Assembly: GCA_030611315.1 (NCBI GenBank)
Contig: JAUWPZ010000019.1
Location: 1 to 37,638 of the forward strand
Direction of reading: 5' to 3'
DNA: 37,638 nt
Origin: Sedimentisphaerales bacterium
GTDB lineage: Bacteria > Planctomycetota > Phycisphaerae > Sedimentisphaerales > Anaerobacaceae
Shown here: positions 29,949 to 37,638 of the stretch, in pieces
Numbering within the stretch: position 1 is the first letter of the stretch
Layout: each line of letters begins with the position of its first letter
Notes under the pieces: model-generated
Told to the model about the DNA's origin: nothing
The model's database searches: none
What the model saw: only the letters and a program-made list of their open reading frames with translations
Position numbers and translations under genes: made by a program

Positions 29949-29980
29949 GGGATACCCGTGAATCGATAGTTGTGTATCCC
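29949..29980. promoter_or_regulatory. Inverted repeat before dnaA
   Basis: GGGATAC (29949-29955) and GTATCCC (29974-29980) form a perfect 7-bp inverted repeat with an 18-bp centre, ending 44 bp before the dnaA start. It could be an operator or a leader hairpin. Confidence 0.4.
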
Positions 29981-30024
29981 GATGAATTCGGAGAACCCGG
30001 TACCCGGAGCAGGAGAGTATATCA

Positions 30025-31479
30025 ATGCAAAGCACAATCACGGACGAAATCAGTGCTGTCAACGAAGCCCTTGCCGAGATAGTAGGGCCGCAGAAGTATC
30101 GAATCTGGTTCAAAAATTCGACTAAGCTGACACTTGCCGGCGGATATTTGAAAGTCGGCGTCCCGAACCTTTTCATAGCGGGTTGGATCGAAAATCATTT
30201 CTTAAACGAAATCAACCAGGCGGTTCAGGCTGCTCTCGGCAGCACCCCAAAGATTGCTTTCACAATCGACCCCGAGCTTTCCGGACACCAGAGAAAAACG
30301 CAACTGGATTCCCAGGCACAACTGGTGGAAAAAACCCGAAACCGAATGCGCAGCCACGGAACTAAAAGAGCCGCCCACGCCGGACCTCAGAGGAAAAAAC
30401 TCAAGCTGAATTTGGACACATTTGTTGTCGGCTCATCGAATGAACTGGCCTACAATGCTGCAAAAGCGGTTGTTAATGAGCAGCGAAGTCCTTTCAATCC
30501 GCTCTTTATTCACGGAGGATACGGCGTCGGAAAAACACATCTGCTCCAGGGAATTTGCAATGCGGTGTGCAAGAAAAGGCCTCAAGCCAATTGGATGTAC
30601 CTCTCGGCGGAGGACTTTGTCAATCAGTTCGTGCTCGCCTTGAAGACAAAAAAACTCGAAATCTTCAGGGCAAAAATGAGACAAACTGACTTGTTGGCAA
30701 TCGACGACATTCACTTCCTCGCCAGCAAGCCTTCGACACAGGAGGAATTCCTGCATACTTTCAATACAATCAATCTGGCCGGCAAACAGGTCGTCCTCGC
30801 ATCCGATGCGCATCCGAAGATGATAGGTCAACTCTCCGAAAAGCTTATCAACCGGTTCGTCTCGGGAATGGTCGTCAAGATAGAAACGCCCGATTTCCAG
30901 ACCCGTTGCGAAATCTGCAGACGATTTGCGACGTTTATGGTCGGAACATCCTTTGGAGGCAAATCAAAAAAAACCAATTCCGAAAAGCCCATCCCGGAAA
31001 GTGTCATAAAGTACATCGGCGAAAGTCTGCGGACAAACGTGCGGGAATTAGAGGGGGCCCTGCTGAAATTAATCGCGTTTTCATCACTGCAAAATCAAAA
31101 AATCAATTTGCCTATGGCCCAGGCTGTCTTGGCTGAGCATCTGGCCAGAACCGACCCAATCGTGCATATATCGGATATCGAATCGGCCGTCGCCACCTAT
31201 TTCGGCATAACGCCCGCGAACATACACTCGTCCAAAAAAGACAGAACAGTCGCATTGGCCAGACATTTCAGTATGTATCTGACCAGAAAGCACACCAAAA
31301 TGTCTTCCTCCGAAGTAGGCAGATTTATGGGAAATAAAAATCACGCCACCGTACTGCTGGCGTGCAGGAGGATTGAAGATCTCGTAAAGAAAAATGCAGA
31401 GATTCACTGGCAGGGCCCTGCCGGCAATAAAATCGCAAAGGCCAAAACAATACTTTCACAGCTCGAAGCCAGTATTTGA
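30025..31479 (+). CDS. dnaA: Chromosomal replication initiator DnaA
   Basis: The product has 484 residues. Domain I covers about 1-85, with a basic linker (about 95-130). The AAA+ domain has Walker A HGGYGVGKTHLLQG (near 163-175), Walker B DLLAIDDIHFLAS and sensor regions (RFVSGMVVKIETPDF). C-terminal domain IV has the DNA-binding signature SSSEVGRFMGNKNHATVLLA. It opens oriC and recruits the helicase. AGGAGAG precedes the ATG by about 7 nt, in contrast to several neighbours that lack a Shine-Dalgarno. DnaA-box-like sites lie upstream. dnaN is not adjacent. Confidence 0.96.
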   Translation: MQSTITDEISAVNEALAEIVGPQKYRIWFKNSTKLTLAGGYLKVGVPNLFIAGWIENHFLNEINQAVQAALGSTPKIAFTIDPELSGHQRKTQLDSQAQLVEKTRNRMRSHGTKRAAHAGPQRKKLKLNLDTFVVGSSNELAYNAAKAVVNEQRSPFNPLFIHGGYGVGKTHLLQGICNAVCKKRPQANWMYLSAEDFVNQFVLALKTKKLEIFRAKMRQTDLLAIDDIHFLASKPSTQEEFLHTFNTINLAGKQVVLASDAHPKMIGQLSEKLINRFVSGMVVKIETPDFQTRCEICRRFATFMVGTSFGGKSKKTNSEKPIPESVIKYIGESLRTNVRELEGALLKLIAFSSLQNQKINLPMAQAVLAEHLARTDPIVHISDIESAVATYFGITPANIHSSKKDRTVALARHFSMYLTRKHTKMSSSEVGRFMGNKNHATVLLACRRIEDLVKKNAEIHWQGPAGNKIAKAKTILSQLEASI

Positions 31480-31487
31480 ACACTAAG

Positions 31488-31593
31488 AAACTATCTCAAA
31501 ACACAATTTGTCATTCTGAGCGCAGCGAAGAATCTCTTATTTCAGTCAGCCAGACCCTTCGCTTCGCTCGGGGTGGCAGTATTGAGATAGTTT
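31488..31593. repeat. Dispersed repeat enclosed by a perfect 12-bp inverted repeat
   Basis: AAACTATCTCAA (31488-31499) and TTGAGATAGTTT (31582-31593) enclose a TGTCATTCTGAGCGCAGCGA-type repeat (31509-31580). The right arm runs into TTTTT. In RNA this makes a long stem ending in a U-run just after dnaA, so it may serve as the dnaA terminator. Confidence 0.55.
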
Positions 31594-31673
31594 TTAAGAA
31601 TCTGTCCTGTCTGTGCTTAAAATGAAATTGTTCTTGATGCTCGTATTCCAATGCACGCATCACGAATCACGGG

Positions 31674-33779
31674 TCACGAGCCGCGGGAGACGATTTCCAT
31701 TTTACATTGTGGTATCGCGGCTAAAAACTTCTGCCCGTAGCGTTTCTGGATGATGCGAGAGTCTAAGATTACCACGATACCGGTATCGGTCTTACTGCGT
31801 ATCAGTCGGCCGAAGCCCTGCTTGAACTTGATAATCGCCGAGGGCAGTTGGTAGTCGTTGAAGGGATTGCCCCCTTGCTCTTTTATCTGTTCCAGCCTGC
31901 CGGCCAGCAGCGGCTTATCCGGTACCGCAAACGGCAGGCGTACAATAATTACATTACTCAGCGCCTCGCCCTGCACGTCAATCCCCTGCCAGAAGCTGTC
32001 TGTTCCGAACAAAACGGCCGAACCGGCGGTTCTAAAACGCTTCAGCAGCGTACCTCTATCGAAAGATTTGCCCTGCTCCAATAGCTCGATGTCGTTTTGC
32101 TCGAGCCACTCGGAAAGTCTCTGGGCCGTCGCTGCGAGCATCTCATAGCTGGTGAAGAGCACAAACGCCCGGCCTGCGGTCTTGAGTATGTATTTTTTCA
32201 ACGCCTCGGCCGCCTCTTCGATAAATGCCGGTTCGTTCGGATTAGGCAGGTCCTTCTCGATATACATCGTAACCTGCTTTTGATAATCGAAAGGTGAACC
32301 CAGTTTGATTGAGTCAAAATCCTCCAGCCCTATTCGCCCCGAGAAGAATTCAAAGCCACTGCTTTTATCGCCGAGTCCGCGGAGCTTTGTAATATTGTCA
32401 TTACTGTGAAGCTTGTCCTCGACTGCGATCGGGGAGCGGGAATCCGCCTTTCCTTTGTTTTCTCTGCGCTCTTCGCGTTCTCTGCGGTTAGTCATAAGGC
32501 TGGGCCCGCTGCTCAAAGTCGCGCTTGTAAGTACAACCGATTCATATTTATCGAACAGGCACCTCTTCACATCAGGCCCGACGTTCACCGCCGCGCTTCT
32601 CAAGCGAACGGATGCTCTTTTACTCGAGTCCGCTTCAACCCAGTAAACGCAATCTTTCCTCTTCTGCATCAAAAAGCAGCCCAAATCCTCTATTACTGCC
32701 GAGCATCTATTGCCGAACCGCAGAATCTCAAGTTTTTCATCGGCGTCTTTTGTATTTCTTGCCAGTTTCCCTAATTCCGACTGCAGGTTCTTCAAATGGC
32801 CCGATATGGTATCTTCGACGAAATTCCTATGGCATCTGCCCCCGGTCTTTTTCTTCGCTTCTTCATACCACTCGCCGGCCAGCTTAAAGAAATTCCTCGC
32901 TCCCCGGCTTACTCGCAAGTGCATATCGATTGCTTTCTCTGCCTTGGCGTAAGCCAGAAGCCCTTTATGCGTCCGCGGATTATAAAGACCGTCGAGCAGA
33001 AATTTGATTTTGCGATTGCTTATGTTTATCCCGAAATGGTCCTCGGCCACGTGCTCCATATTTTGTGCCTCATCGATTATCACGTACTTGTAATCCGGCA
33101 GTAACAATACATCCTGTTCCTTGAGCACAAGGTCGCTGAACATCAGTGCGTGATTCGCCACGATAATATCGGCGCTCTCTAAGCGCCGTCTGGCCCGCTG
33201 GTAGAAGCAATCCCCAAAATGTGAGCACTTGCGCCCCCGGCAATTGCCGTGTTCACTGTTGACCGCGTCCCATATCATACTGCTCGGCACAATCTCAATG
33301 TCGCTCAGCGAGCCGTCTTTTGTTTGACCGGCCCAGCTGTTTATCAGGTCAAGCTCGGAACCGGACTTGCTGAATAGCGACGCCTGCCTGCGCATCGCAA
33401 ATTCAAGCCGGCGCCTGCAGAGGTAATTGCCTCTGCCCTTTGCTATAACTGCGGAAAATTTACGACCGAGGCTGTGCGCCAAAAATGGAATATCTTTATT
33501 GATTAGCTGCTCCTGCAGCGTGATGGTAAAGGTACTGACCAGCACTTTGCCCGCCCCGACGCCGACCAAATCTATCGCGGGGACCAGATATGCGAAGCTT
33601 TTTCCGACACCCGTACCGGCCTCTGTAACTAAGTGCCTGCTGCCCGCAAGCGCCCTCTGAACCTCGCAGGCCATCTTTATCTGCTCGCTGCGCTCCTCGA
33701 AACCCGCAGAGAATTGAGAAATCAGCCCACCGGCGGCAAGAACCTCTTGTATATCTAAAGATGTATTCACTCTTATCAT
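31674..33779 (-). CDS. dinG: DinG-like ATP-dependent DNA helicase (XPD family)
   Basis: The product has 701 residues. Walker A is TEAGTGVGKS (K60). The four Fe-S cysteines C121, C180, C185 and C191 have the DinG spacing (C-x4-C-x5-C). Walker B is VIIDEAQN (DEAQ rather than DEAH), and C-terminal motifs VLFGTDSFWQGIDVQG and FGRLIRSKTDTG are present. It unwinds DNA 5'-3' at damaged or R-loop sites. No N-terminal exonuclease domain is present. Around residues 430-457, NRREREERRENKGKADSRSP is partly encoded by 9-bp repeats and looks like an insertion. It is a single minus-strand gene facing dnaA. Confidence 0.92.
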   Translation of the reverse strand: MIRVNTSLDIQEVLAAGGLISQFSAGFEERSEQIKMACEVQRALAGSRHLVTEAGTGVGKSFAYLVPAIDLVGVGAGKVLVSTFTITLQEQLINKDIPFLAHSLGRKFSAVIAKGRGNYLCRRRLEFAMRRQASLFSKSGSELDLINSWAGQTKDGSLSDIEIVPSSMIWDAVNSEHGNCRGRKCSHFGDCFYQRARRRLESADIIVANHALMFSDLVLKEQDVLLLPDYKYVIIDEAQNMEHVAEDHFGINISNRKIKFLLDGLYNPRTHKGLLAYAKAEKAIDMHLRVSRGARNFFKLAGEWYEEAKKKTGGRCHRNFVEDTISGHLKNLQSELGKLARNTKDADEKLEILRFGNRCSAVIEDLGCFLMQKRKDCVYWVEADSSKRASVRLRSAAVNVGPDVKRCLFDKYESVVLTSATLSSGPSLMTNRREREERRENKGKADSRSPIAVEDKLHSNDNITKLRGLGDKSSGFEFFSGRIGLEDFDSIKLGSPFDYQKQVTMYIEKDLPNPNEPAFIEEAAEALKKYILKTAGRAFVLFTSYEMLAATAQRLSEWLEQNDIELLEQGKSFDRGTLLKRFRTAGSAVLFGTDSFWQGIDVQGEALSNVIIVRLPFAVPDKPLLAGRLEQIKEQGGNPFNDYQLPSAIIKFKQGFGRLIRSKTDTGIVVILDSRIIQKRYGQKFLAAIPQCKMEIVSRGS
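32461..32487. repeat. Three 9-bp units inside the dinG-like gene
   Basis: TCTCTGCGC, TCTTCGCGT, TCTCTGCGG. Related to the 9-bp words before dnaK (13670). Translated in the NRREREERRE insertion. Confidence 0.6.
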
Positions 33780-33868
33780 TGCAAAAAGTTATCCCTTATT
33801 CATCGCCGCTGGGCAAGCAAATTCCACCGTACATTATTCAAAACAAAAAGATAGCGGTAATTTGGTGC

Positions 33869-33889
33869 GAGATTTGAAATCTGAAATTT
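33869..33889. repeat. Short heptamer tract (GAGATTT words)
   Basis: GAGATTT, GAAATCT, GAAATTT, flanked by GGTGC and CTCACC, which adds weak dyad symmetry. Same word family as the tract at 20071. Confidence 0.65.
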
Positions 33890-33945
33890 CTCACCACAAT
33901 ACGAGATTGTGTCTTTGCTCGGCTTTTGTGGTTAATAATCCGGTT

Positions 33946-34161
33946 TTACTCGGATTGGCTTTCCCCGGAGACCGGCGGCAGCCACGGTGCCGGACCGCCG
34001 TCTTCGGTCGGTTCTATCCGAAGTGTGATATTACTGTCCGACCTGTCCCAGTCCTGCGGGTTTAGCATATGGATATGAAAACCGGCATGGTTCAATCTGA
34101 TATGCTCAAGGGTAACGCTTTTCAAGGTAGTACAACGGCCAGAAATACTTATAACAGTCTG
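33946..34161 (-). pseudogene. C-terminal gene remnant or short gene upstream of dinG
   Basis: The minus-strand frame is open from 34161 to a TAA at 33946-33948. It reads LKSVTLEHIRLNHAGFHIHM, LNPQDWDRSDSNITLRIEPT, then EDGGPAPWLPPVSGE. The text looks like real protein, but I do not recognise it. The only ATG (34066-34068) would give 40 residues and has no Shine-Dalgarno, so it is probably the tail of a lost gene. The remaining 34162-34333 shows nothing I can name. Confidence 0.35.
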
Positions 34162-34348
34162 TTACAGCAGGAGTTACGGACAATACAGCGGTCCGCCGGG
34201 TTCAGAGAAGTGTTACTCTGTTTTGAACCATGCCTAAAATTTCTCTTGTGGGAAATTGCCAAGCTGCTATTATTATGCAGTCGGCATTCACGGCAGCGCA
34301 GCTTATCAATGAACGTAAATCTGTAAAACCTGATTGAAAGGGGAAAAA

Positions 34349-34588
34349 ATGGAAAGTAGTCCGGACGCGGCGTTCGCGTTAATATTTACTCTGCTTATAG
34401 CCTTTATAGCCTTGATAGCGGTTGCCATAAAGGTACTGGTCTTTTGCAAGATATCTTCCAAGGCAGGCTTTAGCTGGGCCCTCGGCCTGTTGATGCTCGT
34501 GCCCATAGCAAATATAGTTTTCGTTTTCTACCTGGCCTTTGCAGACTGGCCGATTCGAAAGGAACTGCGAGAACTTAAACAGAAATAA
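34349..34588 (+). CDS. Small two-TM membrane protein
   Basis: From the ATG at 34349 (AAAGGGG upstream) the product has 79 residues: TM1 about 9-31 (AFALIFTLLIAFIALIAVAI) and TM2 about 41-62 (WALGLLMLVPIANIVFVFYL), ending in a charged tail KELRELKQK. There are no catalytic motifs. It is the first of three membrane-protein genes in the same direction. Confidence 0.65.
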   Translation: MESSPDAAFALIFTLLIAFIALIAVAIKVLVFCKISSKAGFSWALGLLMLVPIANIVFVFYLAFADWPIRKELRELKQK

Positions 34589-34705
34589 GAAAAGCCGGTA
34601 TCGCAAATCGTGGAAAATCAACACGAGTTACATATATTAGGCTGAACTTATTCCCCGGCTCGCCTGTTTTCGCGCCGGCTCAAGGCTTTTTCAGGGCGCC
34701 AAAAA

Positions 34706-35104
34706 GTGCATCATATAATCATACTTCTCTCTTGCCTGGCCATCCTGGCTGCGTCATTGCTACTGCAGACAGACAGCACCGACGTCTATCTATTCGGATT
34801 GAAATCACCTACTCACTGCTTGTTGTACCACACATTCGGCGTGAAATGCGCTCTTTGCGGGCTGACACGCTCTTTCTGCTCAATGGCCCACGGTAATTTG
34901 CTCGAAAGTGTACAGCTTCACCTTCTGGGCCCGGTGATTTTTACCTTTATTTGTTTGCAAATCCCATATAGAGTTTATGCGCTGATGATATATCCCAGAA
35001 AAATAAACGCTAAAATAATGAAGATTGGCCTGGGCACAGGCGTATTACTTACAGCAGCACTCTTTGTAAACTGGCTCATTTATCTTGGAGGTCTTATCCT
35101 ATGA
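34706..35104 (+). CDS. DUF2752-type membrane protein
   Basis: The product has 132 residues, starting at a GTG; upstream in-frame sequence is open to 34646 but offers no better start. TM segments are at about 3-21, 71-92 and 106-130. The conserved CALCGLTRSF motif (C-x2-C-G-x-T-R) after FGVKC is the DUF2752 signature. Function is unknown. Its stop overlaps the next start (ATGA at 35101-35104), so the two are translationally coupled. Confidence 0.8.
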   Translation: MHHIIILLSCLAILAASLLLQTDSTDVYLFGLKSPTHCLLYHTFGVKCALCGLTRSFCSMAHGNLLESVQLHLLGPVIFTFICLQIPYRVYALMIYPRKINAKIMKIGLGTGVLLTAALFVNWLIYLGGLIL

Positions 35105-36045
35105 ATTCGCAAGAGTTGAACATAAGTGTAATCGACCCTATCGGCCCCGCTTTTGAAAAGGTCAAGGAAATACTCTTCAGGCCCTTCGATCTGGGCAAAT
35201 GGTTCGTTATCGGTTTCTGCGCCTGGCTGGCATACCTGGGAAGCGGAGGAGGTAATGGAGGCGGAGGAAATATTAATTTCCCCCGGGGAGGACATTCGGA
35301 AGCCGGACCCGACCAGGTTTTTCACGAAGCAAAAAACTACATCTCAGCTAACCTGGCCTGGATAATTCCTGTAGTATTAATTGTTATAACGTTAGTAATA
35401 ACAATCTGGCTTGTTATTACCTGGCTGAACAGCCGAGGGCGATTTATGTTCCTGCACTGCGTGGCCTTAAACAAAGCGGAAGTCAAAGTCCCATGGAGAA
35501 AATTCCAAAAGCATGGCGACAGCCTGTTTCTGTTCAGGATTGTGCTGGCCCTTATATACCTCGCTACTTTAATCCTGCCTATTGGTATCGCTATTCTCGT
35601 TATCGTAACATTGGTCCGTTCCGATGCGCGCATTGGATTTGTGTTAGGGCTGATAGCAGTTGGTCTTGTCGTCTTTGTTATCTCAATTGCCTTCGCAATA
35701 GTGAAAAAGTTCGTACTGGACTTCGTCGTGCCGATTATGTTCCTGCGAACCTCAAGCTCGAAAGCCGCCTGGCGTCAATTTCTTGAACTGCTCTCGGCCA
35801 ACAAAGGCCGCTTCGCCCTGTATATACTCTTCCAAATCGTCATTGGAATGGCTCTTGGGACAATTGTTCTCGCGGCTGTGTGCGCGACACTCTGCTGCCT
35901 CGCCTGCTTCCTGGGGATACCATATATAGGCACCGTCTTGATGCTGCCTGTACTCGTTTTCAAGCTGGCCTATTCTTTGTGCTACCTCCGCCAGTTCGGC
36001 CCCGAGTTCGACGTATTCAGTACTGAGGAGACTGCTTTGGCATAA
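35101..36045 (+). CDS. Polytopic membrane protein of unknown function
   Basis: The product has 314 residues, with a strong GGAGGT before the ATG. The N-terminal amphipathic part (ISVIDPIGPAFEKVKEILFR, then PFDLGKW) leads into TM1. A Gly-rich loop (GSGGGNGGGGN, about 48-58) and five or so further TM segments (about 87-110, 144-170, 177-202, 238-262, 270-292) follow. The arrangement resembles a family of glycerophosphoryl-diester-phosphodiesterase-membrane-domain-like proteins in Planctomycetota, but no enzyme motif is present. It is coupled to the DUF2752 gene. Confidence 0.75.
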   Translation: MNSQELNISVIDPIGPAFEKVKEILFRPFDLGKWFVIGFCAWLAYLGSGGGNGGGGNINFPRGGHSEAGPDQVFHEAKNYISANLAWIIPVVLIVITLVITIWLVITWLNSRGRFMFLHCVALNKAEVKVPWRKFQKHGDSLFLFRIVLALIYLATLILPIGIAILVIVTLVRSDARIGFVLGLIAVGLVVFVISIAFAIVKKFVLDFVVPIMFLRTSSSKAAWRQFLELLSANKGRFALYILFQIVIGMALGTIVLAAVCATLCCLACFLGIPYIGTVLMLPVLVFKLAYSLCYLRQFGPEFDVFSTEETALA

Positions 36046-36071
36046 GGTGTGACTGTTTAAGATAGATACCT

Positions 36072-36263
36072 TTAGCCAATCAACGACGAGAAGCTCTGGT
36101 CCAACCTCATTTTGCCGTAGTTCTTGCGCCAGGTGTAATAGGTGGCATCGCTGATTCCCAATTCTTTGCAGATTTGCTCAATGGTGCTGCCGGCCGCGAT
36201 ATTAGCGTCGGCTTGCCGAAGCATTCGAACTATCCGCTCTGGTGAGTGATTCCTGCGTTTCAT
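36072..36263 (-). pseudogene. IS3-family transposase OrfA remnant
   Basis: The 63-residue product begins MKRRNHSPERIVRMLRQADA and has the helix-turn-helix IEQICKELGISDATYYTWRK, the IS3/IS911 OrfA DNA-binding domain. Homology ends at 'NYGKM', where a normal OrfA continues into a leucine zipper; no OrfB was found. It is a dead IS fragment, though the start and Shine-Dalgarno (AAAGGA) remain. Confidence 0.75.
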
Positions 36264-36309
36264 GAGAGCATCCTTTCATTAAAAAATCATTATTTACCTA
36301 TGGCACAGG

Positions 36310-36585
36310 TTACCGGATACTCTCTAATTCACACTGGTACAATTTTTGGGGGGCACGCCGGGGGGGATGCAATTCCCTAAACCATTGCAGGGACAGACTG
36401 GACGGTAGCGCCTCGGAAGTGGCGGCGCCTCGACTCGCGTCATGCCGCCACATGGGCCAATCAGCCCCACATACAAGATTAGGAAAAAGAAATCCCCAAA
36501 GAACAAGCAATTTTAAGGTTAGAATCCGGCAGAGCTTTCCGGGAGATTCCGTGGTCGAGAGGTCTTGGTGAGAATTAATCGACAT
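36310..36585 (-). pseudogene. Truncated PQQ-type beta-propeller protein (N-terminus only)
   Basis: The 91-codon frame has a signal peptide (LTLKLLVLWGFLFPNLVCG-A) followed by ADWPMWRHDASRGAATSEAL and PSSLSLQWFRELHPP. This is the typical N-terminus of planctomycete PQQ-binding-like beta-propeller proteins. Such proteins have several hundred residues; here homology ends after the first strand. Confidence 0.65.
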
Positions 36586-36668
36586 AAAACAAGTTACTCC
36601 ATAAAGTCATAATGACCTATTAACCGACATTTCCCAGATGACGTCATAAACAATGCTCCTGCACACTA

Positions 36669-36704
36669 AGACTCATATAATAGCACAGACTTATATAATA
36701 ACAC
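36669..36704. repeat. 18-bp tandem duplication
   Basis: AGACTCATATAATAGCAC (36669-36686) is followed by AGACTTATATAATAACAC (36687-36704), two copies with two differences. Confidence 0.75.
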
Positions 36705-36779
36705 AATATGCGGTTCGATTTCAACGCCACTGACCGTCAACTCAGCCAACATTCCTGTCAGAAAGGCCCAACAATACGC

Positions 36780-36917
36780 CCGTTCGCCAAGAATCCAGCA
36801 TTGTGGCACTTCCGCCATCTGGAATACCACATACCGCGAATGCCTGTCACTCCAGCCATGTTCGTCTCGCGTATATGGCCGTGGGCGTGGAAGAAGGTCT
36901 GCAGACGCATACCTCAC
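36780..36917 (-). pseudogene. Second IS1380-family transposase stub
   Basis: On the minus strand, RHSRYVVFQMAEVP (about 36809-36850) matches [16 protein letters not shown] of the remnant at 25976, including the nucleotide run TTCCAGATGGCGGA. Only this C-terminal motif is left. With the OrfA and propeller fragments it makes 36.05-36.95 kb a region of decayed inserts. I see nothing definite in 36960-37251. Confidence 0.5.
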
Positions 36918-37251
36918 AGAGACGGGTATTGAAAACCGGCGCTAAATTTTGACTTTTTCATAAACAACTGCCAATACATCACTTATGACATGGGCATTCT
37001 TGGCGAATTGGCAGATAATGGGTTGTACGGTTGTATCCGAGTTGTAGGCGTCAACCGACGAAAACGGGGCCTATTTCCGGAATGCCCGGTGTAGGTATTA
37101 CTGGCTGGCTGTATCTCCGAAGACTCAATTGCAACCATAAGTTGGCTTGCCATTGCGGAGCTTCGCATGATACAGTAAAATCACTTCAACAATCACTCCT
37201 GCGATAGTGTCAGGAGCCTGTCGAACTTGTACTTTTTTTCGGGAAGGCAAG

Positions 37252-37638
37252 ATGAACAGAAGACAGTTCTTGAAAGCCACAGCGGCTACAGCGACGGCCT
37301 TATTTGCCGGGTGTCCAGACGACAATGCAACAAAGAACCGAATTGGCAGGAAACTTGCCGGTTCGAGACCCAACATCGTCTTCATTCTCAGTGACGACAT
37401 GGGCTGGGCTGAACCCGGCTTCAACGGCGGCAACTCCGAGCTCACCCCCAATATCGATCGGCTTGCATCTGATGGTCTTAGGCTCTCCCAGTTCTATACC
37501 CACTCCGTCTGCGCGCCGACCCGCGGCGCCTTTTTGACTGGTCGCTATGCCTTCCGCAACTGGATGGACTGGCGTTCCGAAGACTTCGGCAAACCCAGCT
37601 ATCTCGAAAAGCTCGGCCTGACTCTTGCCCACAACGAC
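37252..37638 (+). CDS. Sulfatase, Tat-exported lipoprotein (partial, runs off the window)
   Basis: The first 129 residues are present. The N-terminus MNRRQFLKATAATATALFAG-C has a Tat motif (RRQFLK) and a lipobox (LFAGC), so the enzyme should be exported folded and lipid-anchored. RPNIVFILSDDMGWAEPGFN contains the metal-binding DD pair. C87-A-P-T-R-G-A-F-L-T-G-R is the sulfatase signature in which Cys becomes formylglycine. It should hydrolyse sulfate esters, perhaps from algal polysaccharides, like the beta-helix protein at 26710. AAGG lies before the ATG. The C-terminal part and the following genes are outside the window. Confidence 0.93.
   Translation, partial: MNRRQFLKATAATATALFAGCPDDNATKNRIGRKLAGSRPNIVFILSDDMGWAEPGFNGGNSELTPNIDRLASDGLRLSQFYTHSVCAPTRGAFLTGRYAFRNWMDWRSEDFGKPSYLEKLGLTLAHND

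Noticed and set aside
36639-36648. ATGACGTCAT palindrome as an operator
   Set aside because: Only 10 bp, located in a region of decayed inserts, with no promoter or gene it could control.
36983-37168. 61-codon minus-strand frame, and an opposing protein-like plus-strand stretch ending at 37094
   Set aside because: Neither has a start signal or a family I can recognise; probably gene debris, too uncertain to call.

Overview
This is a 37.6 kb chromosomal window from a Gram-negative bacterium, most likely of the phylum Planctomycetota and class Phycisphaerae (inference). The evidence is a Tat-exported sulfatase lipoprotein, a PQQ-type beta-propeller N-terminus (ADWPMWRHD), secreted SGNH and alpha/beta hydrolases, a carrageenase-like beta-helix protein, McsA/McsB, and an LPS-transport ATPase that implies an outer membrane. 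No rRNA, tRNA or CRISPR array was seen.

Layout. 1-3.5 kb: the tail of a TPR protein, a secreted cysteine-rich repeat protein, a secreted protein of unknown function, a stretch of gene debris and a membrane protein. 3.5-9.3 kb: aspS, a heme-motif sensor histidine kinase and a secreted S9 peptidase. 9.3-12.3 kb: coaD, a PTPS/QueD-family gene and mcsA-mcsB. 12.3-13.7 kb: repeats, a promoter with a palindrome, a possible structured RNA, a 30-residue-repeat frame and a sigma-54-like site ahead of dnaK (13.7-15.7). 15.8-18.4: on the minus strand, an SGNH hydrolase split by an in-frame TAG and an EF-hand alpha/beta hydrolase. 18.7-23.1: a minus-strand operon of metallophosphoesterase, yidC and mnmE. 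23.4-25.9: lptB, def and fmt. 26-28.2: an IS1380-family remnant, a GH82-like beta-helix protein and a truncated second copy of its start. 28.2-31.5: rsmB, a possible origin and dnaA. 31.7-33.8: a DinG-like helicase (minus). 34.3-36.0: three small membrane proteins. 36-37.2: IS and gene remnants. The window ends inside a sulfatase gene.

The housekeeping genes group by process: translation and its quality control (aspS, fmt, def, mnmE, rsmB, mcsAB, dnaK), envelope assembly (yidC, lptB) and replication or repair (dnaA, dinG). The secreted hydrolases and the sulfatase fit growth on sulfated or esterified polysaccharides.

The most unusual signal is a dispersed set of degenerate 7-bp tandem repeats. 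At least 18 tracts are present, each with a different word (for example ACGAAAT, ACGAGAT, GTCTTGA, GAGATTT, CCTCTGT). They fill intergenic gaps, run up to within 0-1 nt of the start codons of lptB, def, mcsB, the PTPS gene, yidC and mnmE, and are built in frame into mnmE (four places) and rsmB (one). Three gaps hold tracts whose two arms are mutually complementary. A separate dispersed repeat of about 115-140 bp (four full or partial copies) ends two unrelated genes with the same KYSAHD tail and stop codon.
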